64,000 nt of DNA from Sphingopyxis sp. L1A2A (GTDB lineage Bacteria > Pseudomonadota > Alphaproteobacteria > Sphingomonadales > Sphingomonadaceae): positions 182,789 through 246,788 of the forward strand of contig NZ_SCOT01000002.1 of assembly GCF_005502465.1 (NCBI RefSeq), in the 5' to 3' direction. The notes under the pieces are model-generated. The model worked only from the letters and a program-made list of their open reading frames with translations, did not search any database and was not told where the DNA came from. The position numbers were made by a program, and so were the translations under genes. This document shows, piece after piece, positions 29,601-37,075 of the stretch (position 1 is the first letter of the stretch; the number at the start of each line of letters is the position of its first letter).

Positions 29601-29843
29601 CAGGGCGAGGGCGCGTCGCGCAATTTCCTGACCAACCAGATCGCCAAGATCCCGCTGGTCTTTAACGTCAAGATCAAGGCGCCGTTCCGCCAGCTCTTGA
29701 CCTCGGCGAAGGGGTTCTACGACCCGACGCTGCTGATCGAACAGAATCTCCCCGCGCTGATCCGCGCCCAAGAAGAAGCCGAAGCCGCGGCCAAAGGTCC
29801 ATCCGCCCCTGTTCAGCCTCCAGAAAGCGAGCCCATGCGATGA
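26676..29843 (+). CDS. ydbH: YdbH family AsmA-like intermembrane lipid-transport protein
   Basis: A 1055-residue protein with one N-terminal membrane anchor (about 20-38, LTAGAVIVVVAGLWIA) and a long, beta-rich, repetitive body. The C-terminal 300 residues match the DctA-YdbH domain in character, with YQLLGDNRVRVEGGSWPFAGG and a C-terminal LRSLKYDDLTIILNGDLDGEM. In E. coli, YdbH forms an inner-to-outer-membrane bridge with the lipoprotein YnbE for phospholipid transport; that role is assumed here because the ynbE- and ydbL-like genes follow immediately. ATG 26676 is preferred over an upstream in-frame TTG at 26655. No clear Shine-Dalgarno sequence is seen. Confidence 0.78.
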   Translation: MADGEAASRPKWRHRTLLFKKRWLTAGAVIVVVAGLWIAREPIADRFITDQLGSRGVAARYQIDAIGFRSERLSNVVIGDPANPDLTAKKVEILLGYGWSGPYVTEIRAEGVRLYGRFIDDRLSFGALDKFRDPTSTDPFALPDLAVVLRDARARVETPWGNVGAALNGGGNLRRDFTGKLALVAPNVAAAGCRGRNISFYGTLLVRNVRPQLVGPLRGRSLSCADGGVTAASPQIALDVSLSEDLQSWKGEADASIAQLVAGPVQADRLGVLARFDGTATATKLDLDADMARVRGADFAAETVSLDAQGVVGRTAPKLDGRIRFASASGSAALRRAVVDSVGGLTNTPVGPLAAKASAALSRMLADVGGSADFALVGEGRSARIDLIALQLASASGARFTGSADSRIGYLYGAAQPAILASGRWAFRGGDLPTGSVSLDRRGDGSITGLARLDPYQAGDAALALAPVRFSGDRNGLLRFATRAALSGPLAGGRVERLSVPLNGFLAPTGALALDGGCSRVSAARISVSGFQIGQSAIDLCSRVGAPLLSAGPGGLRGQIRIPGVNLRGTSGRSPFAVTSGPANIDLTAMRWSLALADFRLGEGESVTRFGAESVTGRATAQGMAGELSGASGKIGAVPLTMSEIAGGWRWADGALTLDGGLLLTDAAPEARFAPLVSTNATLRFADGVIDAKAAFNERTTGTRILDTVIRHRFADSSGSADLMVRELRFDERFQPDQLTSLALGVVANVQGSVVGDGRIEWTAAGVTSRGTFATADANLAAAFGPVTGLTTTLTFDDLIGLHSAPGQIARIKEINPGIPVLDGEIEYQLLGDNRVRVEGGSWPFAGGQLLLHPTTLDFGAEQTRRLSFDIVGIDAAVFLQSFGFENINATGKFDGTLPVEFSGLGGRIVGGRIDSRAGGGTLAYVGELSNRNLGVIANFAFGALRSLKYDDLTIILNGDLDGEMVTDIRFGGVGQGEGASRNFLTNQIAKIPLVFNVKIKAPFRQLLTSAKGFYDPTLLIEQNLPALIRAQEEAEAAAKGPSAPVQPPESEPMR

Positions 29844-29875
29844 CGATACTCAAGACTGGAGCAAGGAGGCGGACC

Positions 29876-30055
29876 ATGGTCGGTCGCGGTCTGGTGGTCT
29901 TGATCGGCGCGATAGCCCTGACCGGCTGCGTGCAGATCGAAACCCCCGACAAGCCGATCGAAATCAACCTGAACATCAACATTCGTCAGGAAGTGGTGTA
30001 CAGGCTGGATGGCGACGCCAAAAAGCTCATCGAGCAGAATAGCGAGATATTCTGA
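29876..30055 (+). CDS. ynbE: YnbE-like small outer-membrane lipoprotein
   Basis: A 59-residue lipoprotein: MVGRGLVVLIGAIALTGC, with lipobox LTGC (Cys18), then IEINLNINIRQEVVYRLDG. This matches the small YnbE family in size and shape. The start is set by a strong AAGGAGG seven bases before ATG 29876; the longer frame to 29840 overlaps the ydbH stop without a ribosome site. YnbE stacks as beta-strands to cap the YdbH bridge at the outer membrane in E. coli. The TGATG at 30053-30057 joins its stop with the start of the next gene. Confidence 0.82.
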   Translation: MVGRGLVVLIGAIALTGCVQIETPDKPIEINLNINIRQEVVYRLDGDAKKLIEQNSEIF

Positions 30056-30474
30056 TGACAGGGAATGATATGATGCGTGTGAAGATGTGGAAACCGACCG
30101 GATTGGCTCTTGCCGCGATTGCGGTGACGGCTGCCGTTGCGTTCGCGGTGCCGTCGGCGATGGCGCAGCGCGACCCCGCCTATGCGGCGGCGCGCGCCGC
30201 GGGCCAGATCGGCGAGCAGCCCGACGGCTATCTGGGCTTTGCCACGACCCCGACCCCGGCGATCCGCGCGCTGGTCCAGGATCTGAACATCAAGCGCAAG
30301 GCCGCCTATACCGAACGCGCGCAGGCGACGGGCAGCACGGTCGAGCAATTCGCCTTTACCAGTGGCTGCAACCTGATCGCCAACACCAGGCCGGGCGAGA
30401 AATATCAGGCGCCCGATGGCCGCTGGCTGACCCGCGACGACAGCCCGCCGGTCCGCAATTCCAGCTGTCCGTAA
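30055..30474 (+). CDS. ydbL: YdbL family (DUF1318) periplasmic protein
   Basis: A 139-residue exported protein with a signal peptide ending about residue 37 (VPSAMA). The DUF1318 domain includes GQIGEQPDGYLGF and a VQDLNIKRKAAYTERAQATGSTVEQFAF segment, as in YdbL. In E. coli, YdbL acts as a chaperone-like factor that helps organise YnbE. Start is at 30055, sharing TGATG with ynbE; ATG 30070 or 30073 are possible alternatives. It completes a ydbH-ynbE-ydbL operon and is followed by a good terminator. Confidence 0.8.
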   Translation: MTGNDMMRVKMWKPTGLALAAIAVTAAVAFAVPSAMAQRDPAYAAARAAGQIGEQPDGYLGFATTPTPAIRALVQDLNIKRKAAYTERAQATGSTVEQFAFTSGCNLIANTRPGEKYQAPDGRWLTRDDSPPVRNSSCP

Positions 30475-30510
30475 CCCGAACGATCGTTCAAGGGCGCCCG
30501 CGGGCGCCAC

Positions 30511-30545
30511 ATGCCGCCGCGCCCCTAAACGCGGCGGCATTTTTG
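30511..30545 (+). terminator. Rho-independent terminator after ydbL
   Basis: An 11-base-pair stem ATGCCGCCGCG / CGCGGCGGCAT with an eight-base loop, followed by TTTTG. It ends the ydbH-ynbE-ydbL operon before the ATP synthase promoter region. Confidence 0.8.
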
Positions 30546-30587
30546 TGCGTCGCCGCAATTGTGTGCTGTTGCGCTTGCGCGCGGGCA

Positions 30588-30616
30588 TTGACTTAATCGG
30601 ACGGCATTCCTAAACG
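30588..30616 (+). promoter_or_regulatory. Possible sigma-70 promoter of the F0 ATP synthase operon
   Basis: TTGACT (30588-30593), 17 bases, then TAAACG (30611-30616). The -35 half is good and the -10 half is poor. The site lies 92 bases upstream of atpI, downstream of the ydbL terminator, with a short hairpin and T-run at 30636-30657 in the presumed leader. Low confidence. Confidence 0.35.
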
Positions 30617-30635
30617 GACCGCGCCTTAGGGGTCC

Positions 30636-30657
30636 CCCGAATTTTCGGGCCTTTTTT
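30636..30657 (+). terminator. Short attenuator-like hairpin in the atpI leader
   Basis: CCCGAATTTTCGGG followed by CCTTTTTT. The stem is only five to six base pairs, but the T-run is good. In the leader of atpI it could act as a weak terminator or attenuator, or simply back up the ydbL terminator. Confidence 0.35.
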
Positions 30658-30707
30658 CGCAGGCGGAATCGGGGCTTTCCGGTTCTGTTTCAGGAGGATG
30701 GCGGGAA

Positions 30708-31028
30708 ATGACGGGGAACGGCAGCGATCCGGAACCAACTTCAGAGGATTCGCGCCTGGTCTCGCTTGAAAAGCGATTGGACCGGGCCGAAACCGCAGAA
30801 GCGAAACGGACCGCGGTGAACGCCGGACCGGAATCCGATGCCAATTACCGGCTCGGCAACCGCGTTCTGGCCGAACTGTTGGGCGGATTGATCGGCGGTG
30901 CCTTGTTCGGCTGGCTGATCGACCGGTTCGCGGGAACGTCGCCCTGGGGTTTGTTGGTGATGTTGTTCATGGGCATAATCGTGGCCTTCCGGAACATCAT
31001 TCGGCTGTCCAAGACGCCGCGCAAATAG
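30708..31028 (+). CDS. atpI: ATP synthase protein I (AtpI/AtpZ-like)
   Basis: A 106-residue protein. A polar, coiled N-terminal half is followed by two membrane helices (about 53-73 and 78-98) joined by DRFAGTSPW, the usual AtpI shape. It is the first gene of the F0 cluster. AtpI assists c-ring assembly and may carry Mg2+/Ca2+ (family knowledge). A second frame starting at ATG 30698 is short and not protein-like. A ribosome site GGCGGGA precedes ATG 30708. Confidence 0.85.
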   Translation: MTGNGSDPEPTSEDSRLVSLEKRLDRAETAEAKRTAVNAGPESDANYRLGNRVLAELLGGLIGGALFGWLIDRFAGTSPWGLLVMLFMGIIVAFRNIIRLSKTPRK

Positions 31029-31095
31029 CGGGGCGCACAAGATATTTTCAGCGAGACGGCGAACCAGCCGCCTCGCCAGACGCGTGGAGTGAAGA

Positions 31096-31881
31096 GTGGC
31101 GGCGGAATCCGGCAAGATCGACCCGATGCACCAGTTCGAGGTGACCCCGCTCGGCGGCGGTTTCAACCTCGGCGGGCACGACATCCTGTTCACCAACAGC
31201 GCGCTGTGGATGGTGATCGCGGCGATTGCGCTCGGCCTGTTCATGTGGGGCGGGATGCGCCGTCAGCTCGTGCCCGGCCGCTGGCAGGCCGCGGTCGAAG
31301 GCTTCACCGGCTTTATCTCGAACATGATGATGGCGAATATCGGCAGCGAAGGCCGCAAATATACGCCCTATGTCTTCTCGCTGTTCATGTTCATCCTGTT
31401 CTGCAACCTGCTTGGCATGTTGCCGTTGGGCGTGCTGGGGCTCCACCCCTTCACCGTCACCAGCCACATCGCGATCACCGGCGTATTGGCGCTGATCAGC
31501 TTTGCGATCGTCCTGATCGTCGGTTTCTGGCGCCACGGCCTGCACTTCTTCTCGCTGTTCGTGCCGCACGGTACGCCGCTGCCGATGATCCCGATCATCG
31601 CGCCGATCGAGTTCGTGTCGTTCATGGTCCGCCCGTTCAGCCTCGGCCTGCGTCTGTTTGTCGCGATGACCGCGGGTCACGTGCTGCTGAAAGTGCTGTC
31701 GGGCTTTGTCATCAACGGTTTCAACGCCGAAACGCTCTGGCTCGGTTCGATCGTGTCGGTGCTCAGCTTCATCCTGATGATCGGGATCAGCGCGCTCGAG
31801 CTGCTGGTTGCCGGCATCCAGGCCTATGTTTTCGCCCTGTTGACCTCGCTGTATATCAACGACGCGGTCAACCTTCACTAA
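31096..31881 (+). CDS. atpB: F0 ATP synthase subunit a
   Basis: A 261-residue membrane protein starting at GTG 31096 (ribosome site GGAGTGAAGA). It has several hydrophobic helices and the essential proton-path arginine R186 in SLGLRLFVAMTAGH, plus the conserved PIIAPIEFVSFMVRP. It forms the stator half-channels against the c-ring. The short gap to atpE (42 bases) carries AAGGAG. Confidence 0.95.
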   Translation: MAAESGKIDPMHQFEVTPLGGGFNLGGHDILFTNSALWMVIAAIALGLFMWGGMRRQLVPGRWQAAVEGFTGFISNMMMANIGSEGRKYTPYVFSLFMFILFCNLLGMLPLGVLGLHPFTVTSHIAITGVLALISFAIVLIVGFWRHGLHFFSLFVPHGTPLPMIPIIAPIEFVSFMVRPFSLGLRLFVAMTAGHVLLKVLSGFVINGFNAETLWLGSIVSVLSFILMIGISALELLVAGIQAYVFALLTSLYINDAVNLH

Positions 31882-31923
31882 GTTACGTTTACTTTCAAAC
31901 GATTACACCAAGGAGTATTTATA

Positions 31924-32151
31924 ATGGACGCAGAAGCAGCAAAGCTGATCGGTGCCGGTCTGGCCGCTATCGGTGCCGGCATGGCCGCCATCGGCGTGGG
32001 TAATGTGTTCGGCAGCTTCCTCGAAAGCGCGCTGCGCAACCCGGCAGCCGCCGACGGCCAGCAGGGCCGCCTGTTCATCGGCTTCGCCGCTGCCGAACTT
32101 CTCGGCCTGCTGGCGTTCGTCGTTGCGATGATCCTGCTCTTCGTCGTCTAA
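31924..32151 (+). CDS. atpE: F0 ATP synthase subunit c
   Basis: A 75-residue double-helix hairpin, glycine- and alanine-rich. The proton-binding carboxylate is E58 in FAAAELLGLLAF, and the polar loop is LRNPAAADGQ. Several copies form the rotor ring. The ribosome site AAGGAG is followed by TATTTATA before the ATG. The conserved carboxylate is surrounded by residues typical of H+ (not Na+) enzymes. Confidence 0.96.
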   Translation: MDAEAAKLIGAGLAAIGAGMAAIGVGNVFGSFLESALRNPAAADGQQGRLFIGFAAAELLGLLAFVVAMILLFVV

Positions 32152-32230
32152 TTCGGCGATGATATGCGAGGCCGGTCCCGGCGGGATCGGCTTCGTGGCA
32201 GGTTTTTCAGTAAGTTAAGGTTCGCCTTTC

Positions 32231-32731
32231 ATGCCTCAAATAGCCCAGCTCACCGCTGACAATTGGTATCTTGCCTCGCAGCTGTTCTGGCTGCTGGTCG
32301 TTTTCGCCGGGATTTACCTGGTGATCGGCCGCGGCATGTTGCCAAAGATCGAAGCGACCGTCGACGCCCGCGACCGCAAGGTGGCCGACGATCTGGCGGC
32401 GGCCAAGGCAGCGCATGCTGCCGCCGATGGACTTGAGGAAAGCTATCGCCAGCAGAGCGACGCGAGCCGCGTCGCCGCGCAAAAAGCGGTTGCCGAAGCC
32501 AAGGACAAGGCCGCCAAGGACGCCGAAAAGCGTCTAGCCAAGGTCGATGCCGAACTGGGCGACAAGCTGGCAGCGGCGGAAGCCGATGTCGCGGCGGCGC
32601 GCAAGTCGGCGATGGCCGAAATCGAATCGGTCGCGGCCGAAGCGGCGGGCGATCTGGTCGCCAAGCTGTCGGGCGTGAAAATCGGTGCGGCAGACGCCAA
32701 GGCGGCGGTAAAGGCGGTGCTCCATGGCTAA
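32231..32731 (+). CDS. atpG: F0 ATP synthase subunit b' (first peripheral-stalk b-type subunit)
   Basis: A 166-residue protein: one N-terminal membrane helix (about 18-33, LFWLLVVFAGIYLVIG) followed by a long, highly charged, alanine-rich coiled coil. Alphaproteobacteria carry two divergent b subunits; the first gene after atpE is usually b'. It overlaps the next gene by eight bases. Naming of atpG versus atpF2 differs between databases. Confidence 0.9.
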   Translation: MPQIAQLTADNWYLASQLFWLLVVFAGIYLVIGRGMLPKIEATVDARDRKVADDLAAAKAAHAAADGLEESYRQQSDASRVAAQKAVAEAKDKAAKDAEKRLAKVDAELGDKLAAAEADVAAARKSAMAEIESVAAEAAGDLVAKLSGVKIGAADAKAAVKAVLHG

Positions 32732-33266
32732 TTTCGGTCTCATCCTGTCCGAAGCAGCAGGCGAAGCGCACGCCGCGCCGACCGCGTTCGGCATGGACGC
32801 GACGGTGTGGGTGTCGATCGCGATGCTCGTGTTCCTTGGTATCCTCGTCTGGAAAGGCGTGCCCGGCGCGATTGCCGCGATGCTCGACAAGCGGATCGCC
32901 GAGATCTCGAAGCAGCTGAACGAAGCCGAACAGCTACGGCTCGACGCCGAATCGCTGAAGGCGGAATATGAGGCAAAGCTCGCCGCCGCGGCGAAGGAAG
33001 CCGACGACATGCGCGCCCGCGCCGAAGCCGAAGCCGAAACGCTGGTCGCCAAGGCGAAAGCCGACGCGACCGCACTGATCGGCCGCCGCAAGCAGATGGC
33101 CGAAGACCGCATCGCCGCCGCCGAAGCGACCGCGCTGAGCGAAGTCCGCGCGGCGACCGCGAAGGCTGCGACGGCGGCCGCTGCGGCGCTGATTGCTGAA
33201 AGGCACGACGCCGCGGCCGACAAGGCGCTGGTCGATCAGGCGATTGCGGGCGTCGCCAAAGGCTGA
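32724..33266 (+). CDS. atpF: F0 ATP synthase subunit b
   Basis: A 180-residue protein with a short N-terminal segment, a membrane helix (about 30-46, SIAMLVFLGILVWKGV) and an extended coiled-coil stalk. It pairs with b' to hold the F1 head. This is the last gene of the cluster: no delta, alpha, gamma, beta or epsilon gene follows, and a terminator sits 25 bases after the stop. The F1 genes must be elsewhere in the chromosome, as is usual for alphaproteobacteria. Confidence 0.93.
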   Translation: MANFGLILSEAAGEAHAAPTAFGMDATVWVSIAMLVFLGILVWKGVPGAIAAMLDKRIAEISKQLNEAEQLRLDAESLKAEYEAKLAAAAKEADDMRARAEAEAETLVAKAKADATALIGRRKQMAEDRIAAAEATALSEVRAATAKAATAAAAALIAERHDAAADKALVDQAIAGVAKG

Positions 33267-33291
33267 CGCGCTCCGCCATCGCTGAAACACA

Positions 33292-33320
33292 AAGCGCCCG
33301 CGGATTTCCGCGGGCGTTTT
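33292..33320 (+). terminator. Rho-independent terminator of the F0 operon
   Basis: Stem CGCCCGCGG / CCGCGGGCG with an ATTT-type loop, flanked by AAAG on the 5' side and TTTT on the 3' side. It is a classic intrinsic terminator, 25 bases after the atpF stop. Confidence 0.85.
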
Positions 33321-33370
33321 GCTGTGGGGTAATGGCGATGTCTGTTAACGACCGATAGCGGTCTTAAGCA

Positions 33371-33498
33371 ATCCTCCCCATCGACGTGCGATGGGGAGGG
33401 GGACCGCCGCGAAGCGGTGGTGGAGGGGCAGCAACGTCGCAGCCCCTCCGTCAGCCCTACGGGCTGCCCCCTCCCCATCGCAAGTCGATGGGGAGGAT
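33371..33498. repeat. Dispersed inverted repeat, type 3 (TCCTCCCCATCG arms)
   Basis: The outer arms TCCTCCCCATCG (near 33372) and CGATGGGGAGGA (near 33486) enclose nested repeats, including CGATGGGGAGG with its complement and GCAGCCCCTCC/CCCTACGGGCTG. This is the kind of GC-rich, multi-hairpin repeat widespread in sphingomonads and related genera. It carries no gene and lies in a 583-base intergenic stretch. Confidence 0.8.
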
Positions 33499-33849
33499 AT
33501 GCAATGTCCACTTCCCACCCCAAAGCCGCCATCCGCCGCTAAAAAAGCGCTGTCCTACATTGTTCCGCTATGCCAGCCTTCATCCCAGCTCTTTCAATTT
33601 ACAGGCAAAAGTGGTCACCGCCCGGATTCCGGATGCGATCAAAAACCCACCCCATCTGTCCGCCGAGCGCGACAAATGCGGCGCTGCACTAGGCTGAACT
33701 TTCCTGAACTTTGGTATGCTGGCCTGGTGCACGCGCCAACCGGATCGCGGCCCCGGCCCGCGATAACCGAAGACGAAAATGTCCGCTCCTCATCCCAAAG
33801 CCGACATTCGGTGCGCCAGCCGCGCCATTTCTTCAAACGCCACTGCGCT
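33499..33849. other. Intergenic stretch without a recognisable gene
   Basis: Open frames here are short and GC-shadow-like. I see no tRNA, no strong promoter and no ribosome-site-led frame. One near-LexA sequence (GAAC-N6-GAAC, 33696-33709) has the wrong spacing. It looks like decayed or regulatory filler after the F0 operon and its repeat. Confidence 0.5.
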
Positions 33850-34569
33850 TCAAAATTTGATCATGATCCGCCGGGCCAGTGCCGGTGAGAGGCTGTGGAC
33901 GAACTGCAGCATCTTGACCATGCCGGCATTGACCTCGCTTTTGCCGGTGCGGATGCCGTGGACGATTTCGGCGGCGCAGTCGTGTGCGCTCATCTTCTTG
34001 CCCGCGCGGCCCGCGGTCATGTTGGTTTCGACGACGGGCGGCAGTGCTTCGATCACCCGGACATTGCTGTCCTTGAGGAGATAGCGGATCGCCTGCGTAT
34101 AGCTGCGCAGCCCCGCCTTGGTCGCGCAATAGATCGACCCGCCGGCGCGCGGCGCGATGGCGAGGCCCGATGTGACATTGACGATCGCTGCCTCGGGCTG
34201 GGCGCGCAGCGTCGGCAGCAGGCGGGTGCAAAGCGCGATCGGTGCATCGAGGTTGGTGCGGATGCACAGCGCCGCGCTGTCCAGCGTCGCGGCGTCATCC
34301 GGTTCGTAGCTGCTGCCAACCCCCGCATTGTTGACCAGCACCGCCAGCGGCCTGCCCGCGACGCCATGCACGACGGCATCGATCCCCGCCGCGGTCGACA
34401 AATCGCCCGCGATGGTCCCAAAGCCCAGCGCCGCCATCGCCTGCAATTTATCGGCCGAGCGCCCGGTGACGATCACCTCCGCGCCCGCCGCCTGCAATTG
34501 CAGCGCGATCTCGCGCCCGATCCCGTCGCTGCCGCCGGTGACCAGCGCCAATTTCCCTCTGACGTCCAT
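33850..34569 (-). CDS. Short-chain dehydrogenase/reductase (DltE-like)
   Basis: A 239-residue Rossmann-fold oxidoreductase. It has the cofactor motif TGGSDGIG near residue 11, the structural NNAG and a catalytic SGLAI...YCATK pair (Tyr and Lys of Y-x3-K). The SDR branch resembles DltE/classical NADPH reductases. The substrate is unknown. ATG 34569 follows GGGAGGGGTCGC; the longer frame to 34623 is not family-like. It is divergent from uvrC, with 71 bases between the starts. Confidence 0.85.
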   Translation of the reverse strand: MDVRGKLALVTGGSDGIGREIALQLQAAGAEVIVTGRSADKLQAMAALGFGTIAGDLSTAAGIDAVVHGVAGRPLAVLVNNAGVGSSYEPDDAATLDSAALCIRTNLDAPIALCTRLLPTLRAQPEAAIVNVTSGLAIAPRAGGSIYCATKAGLRSYTQAIRYLLKDSNVRVIEALPPVVETNMTAGRAGKKMSAHDCAAEIVHGIRTGKSEVNAGMVKMLQFVHSLSPALARRIMIKF

Positions 34570-34640
34570 GCGACCCCTCCCATGTTGTTTTGCTTCGCAC
34601 ACTATGGCGGGTCGCATCACCATCGCCTACATGCAAAATC

Positions 34641-36578
34641 ATGGCTCGCCCGAACGCTCCCGACCGATTCAATGAAGAGAAGGCCACCTACGTTATCCGC
34701 GGCAGCGGCGAGGCCGATGACAAGCCCGATCTGGAGCGCGGCGCCGAAGCGATCCGCAGCGTCGTGCGCAAATTGCCGACCCGCCCCGGCGTCTATCGGA
34801 TGCTCGATGCGCGCGGCGATGTGCTGTACGTCGGCAAGGCGCGCGCGCTGAAGAACCGGGTGACCAATTACACCCAGGTCGCGCGGCTGCCGCAGCGGTT
34901 GCAGCGCATGGTGTCGCAAACGCGCGCGATGGAGATTGTCACGACGACGAGCGAGGCCGAGGCGCTGTTGCTCGAAGCGCAACTGATCAAACGCTATCGG
35001 CCGCCGTATAATGTGCTGCTGCGCGACGACAAAAGTTTCCCCTTCATCCTGCTGCGGATGGATCATGATTTCCCGCGGGTGCAGAAACATCGCGGCGCGC
35101 GGCGCGCCAAGGGGCGTTATTACGGGCCGTTCGCGAGCGCCGGGTCGGTCACCAAGACGCTGAATGCGTTGCAAAAAACTTTCCTGCTGCGTAGCTGCAC
35201 CGACAGCTTCTTTGCCAACCGATCGCGACCGTGCCTGCTGTACCAGATCAAGCGATGCAGCGCGCCGTGCGTCGGGCGGATCGGCACCGAGGAATATGCC
35301 GGGCTGGTTAGCGACGCGCAGGACTTTCTCGAGGGCCGCTCGACCGCCGTGCAGAAGCGTCTCGGCGATGCGATGACCAGGTCGGCGGAAGCGATGGATT
35401 TCGAGCAGGCGGCGGTGCTGCGCGACCGGCTGAAATCGCTGACCTTCATTCAGGGCAGCCAGTCGGTGCACGCCGATGGGCTGGGCGACGCCGATGTGTT
35501 CGCGCTGGCGGCCAAGGGTGGCCAATTGTGCGTCGCGGGCTTTTTCATCCGCGGCGGCCAGAATTGGGGGCATCGCAGCTTTTTTCCGGCGCATGTCTCG
35601 GGCGTCCCCGAAGAGGAAGTGATGGCGAGCTTCCTGATGCAATTTTACGAAGGCGTGCCGCCGCCCAGGACGATCCTCGTCGATCGCGAACCCGCCGAAA
35701 TGGAGCTGCTCGCCGAGGCGCTGGGCGAAGTCGCCGAGCGCAAGGTCGAGATCAGCGTGCCGCAACGCGGCAACCGCCGCCGTTTGCTCGAACAGGCGGT
35801 GCGCAATGCGGGCGAAGAGCTCGACCGACGGCTCGCCGAGAGCAGCTCGCAAGCCAAGCTGGGCCGCGAGCTCGCCGAGCTATTCGATCTGGAGAACCCG
35901 CCGCAGCGGATCGAGATTTACGACAACAGCCATATCCAGGGCACCAATGCGCTCGGCGCGATGGTGGTCGCGGGGCCGGAGGGCTGGATCAAGGGCGCGT
36001 ACCGCAAGTTCAACATCAAGCGCGCCGAGACGATGCCGGGCGACGATTTCGCGATGATGCGCGAGGTGTTCCAGCGCCGCTTTGCGCGCGCGATCGAGGA
36101 AGACCCCGAGCGCACCAAGGGCGAATGGCCCGACCTCGTGCTGATCGACGGCGGCAAGGGGCAGGTGTCGGCGGTCGCGGGGGTGTTCGCCGAGCTGGGG
36201 ATCGACGATCTGCCCTTCGTCGGGGTCGCCAAGGGGCCCGATCGCAACGCCGGGCGAGAGACATTTTACTGGCCCGACGGGCGCGAATTCACGCTGCCGC
36301 CGAACAATGCGGCGCTTTTCTATATCCAGCGGCTGCGCGACGAGGCGCACCGCTTTGCGATCGGCGCGCACCGCGCCAAGCGGTCAAAGGCGATGGGGGC
36401 GTCGCCGCTCGACGAAGTGCCGGGGATCGGCCCGTCCCGCAAAAAGGCGCTGCTGATGCATTTCGGCACCGCACGCGCGGTGCGGGGGGCGAGCCTGGAG
36501 GATTTGCAAAAGGCACCGGGGGTAAGCGCGGCGGTGGCGCAGGCGGTGCATGATTTCTATCATGCGGGGCGTGGATAG
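34641..36578 (+). CDS. uvrC: Excinuclease ABC subunit C
   Basis: A 645-residue protein with the N-terminal GIY-YIG nuclease (PGVYRMLDARGDVLYVGKAR). The UvrB-binding UVR motif is AMDFEQAAVLRDRLKSL, the RNase-H-like second nuclease has IEIYDNSHIQGTNALGAM, and a C-terminal double helix-hairpin-helix contains VPGIGPSRKKALLMHFG and a second APGVSAAVAQAV. It makes both incisions in nucleotide excision repair. ATG 34641 is used because earlier in-frame codons extend into the upstream gap. I found no perfect LexA box near it. Confidence 0.95.
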   Translation: MARPNAPDRFNEEKATYVIRGSGEADDKPDLERGAEAIRSVVRKLPTRPGVYRMLDARGDVLYVGKARALKNRVTNYTQVARLPQRLQRMVSQTRAMEIVTTTSEAEALLLEAQLIKRYRPPYNVLLRDDKSFPFILLRMDHDFPRVQKHRGARRAKGRYYGPFASAGSVTKTLNALQKTFLLRSCTDSFFANRSRPCLLYQIKRCSAPCVGRIGTEEYAGLVSDAQDFLEGRSTAVQKRLGDAMTRSAEAMDFEQAAVLRDRLKSLTFIQGSQSVHADGLGDADVFALAAKGGQLCVAGFFIRGGQNWGHRSFFPAHVSGVPEEEVMASFLMQFYEGVPPPRTILVDREPAEMELLAEALGEVAERKVEISVPQRGNRRRLLEQAVRNAGEELDRRLAESSSQAKLGRELAELFDLENPPQRIEIYDNSHIQGTNALGAMVVAGPEGWIKGAYRKFNIKRAETMPGDDFAMMREVFQRRFARAIEEDPERTKGEWPDLVLIDGGKGQVSAVAGVFAELGIDDLPFVGVAKGPDRNAGRETFYWPDGREFTLPPNNAALFYIQRLRDEAHRFAIGAHRAKRSKAMGASPLDEVPGIGPSRKKALLMHFGTARAVRGASLEDLQKAPGVSAAVAQAVHDFYHAGRG

Positions 36579-36586
36579 ACTGCATT

Positions 36587-36665
36587 CGTCATCCCCGCGA
36601 AGGCCGGGATCTCGCCGATGCATCGGGGGCGCAAGGTTGAGATCCCGGCCTCCATCGGGATGACG
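36587..36665. repeat. Dispersed inverted repeat, type 4 (CGTCATCCC... arms)
   Basis: The arms CGTCATCCC...GGCCGGGATCTC (from 36587) and GAGATCCCGGCC...GGGATGACG (to 36665) face each other over about 25 bases, right after uvrC. The CGTCATCCC/GGGATGACG ends recall widespread proteobacterial repeats. It may form a hairpin between uvrC and the thioesterase gene. Confidence 0.8.
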
Positions 36666-36682
36666 ATTTGAGAGGAAAGCAT

Positions 36683-37075
36683 ATGGATTTTGCTGCAATG
36701 ATGCCCCTGGCCGCGACGCTCGGTGTGACAATCCACGAAGGCGGTAAGGAGCGCGTCGCGGGTAAGCTGCCCGTGCGCCCGGACATCTGCACCGCTGGCG
36801 GGATCGTCCATGGCGGCGCGATCATGGCCTTTGCCGACTGCCTGGGCGCGGTCGGGGCGTTTCTGACGTTGCCCGAAGGGGCGAGCGGGACGACGACGAT
36901 CGAGAGCAAGACCAATTTCCTCGGCGCCGGGCCGGTCGGATCGGTGCTGGTCGGCGAAGCAACCCCGGTCAAGATCGGCAAGCGCGTGTCGGTGTGGCAG
37001 ACGCGCATCGTTACCGAAGACGGCGCCGATGTCGCGCTGGTGACGCAGACGCAGCTGGTGCTTTGGCCAGCCTGA
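36683..37075 (+). CDS. PaaI-type hot-dog thioesterase
   Basis: A 130-residue hot-dog fold enzyme. It carries GGIVHGGAIMAFADCLGA, with the characteristic HGG-x-I-x3-AD segment, and a central TTIESKTNFLGAG strand. Family members hydrolyse acyl-CoA or aryl-CoA thioesters. Start ATG 36683 follows AGAGGAAAGC; ATG-like codons five residues upstream are less supported. The recO start lies inside its 3' end, so the two genes are transcribed together. Confidence 0.82.
   Translation: MDFAAMMPLAATLGVTIHEGGKERVAGKLPVRPDICTAGGIVHGGAIMAFADCLGAVGAFLTLPEGASGTTTIESKTNFLGAGPVGSVLVGEATPVKIGKRVSVWQTRIVTEDGADVALVTQTQLVLWPA

Noticed and set aside
33696..33709. GAAC-N6-GAAC resembling a LexA box
   Set aside because: The spacing is six, not the required seven, and no gene start lies near it in the right orientation.
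34617..35852. 411-residue minus-strand frame opposite uvrC
   Set aside because: Antisense to conserved uvrC motifs; no ribosome site and no protein-family features.
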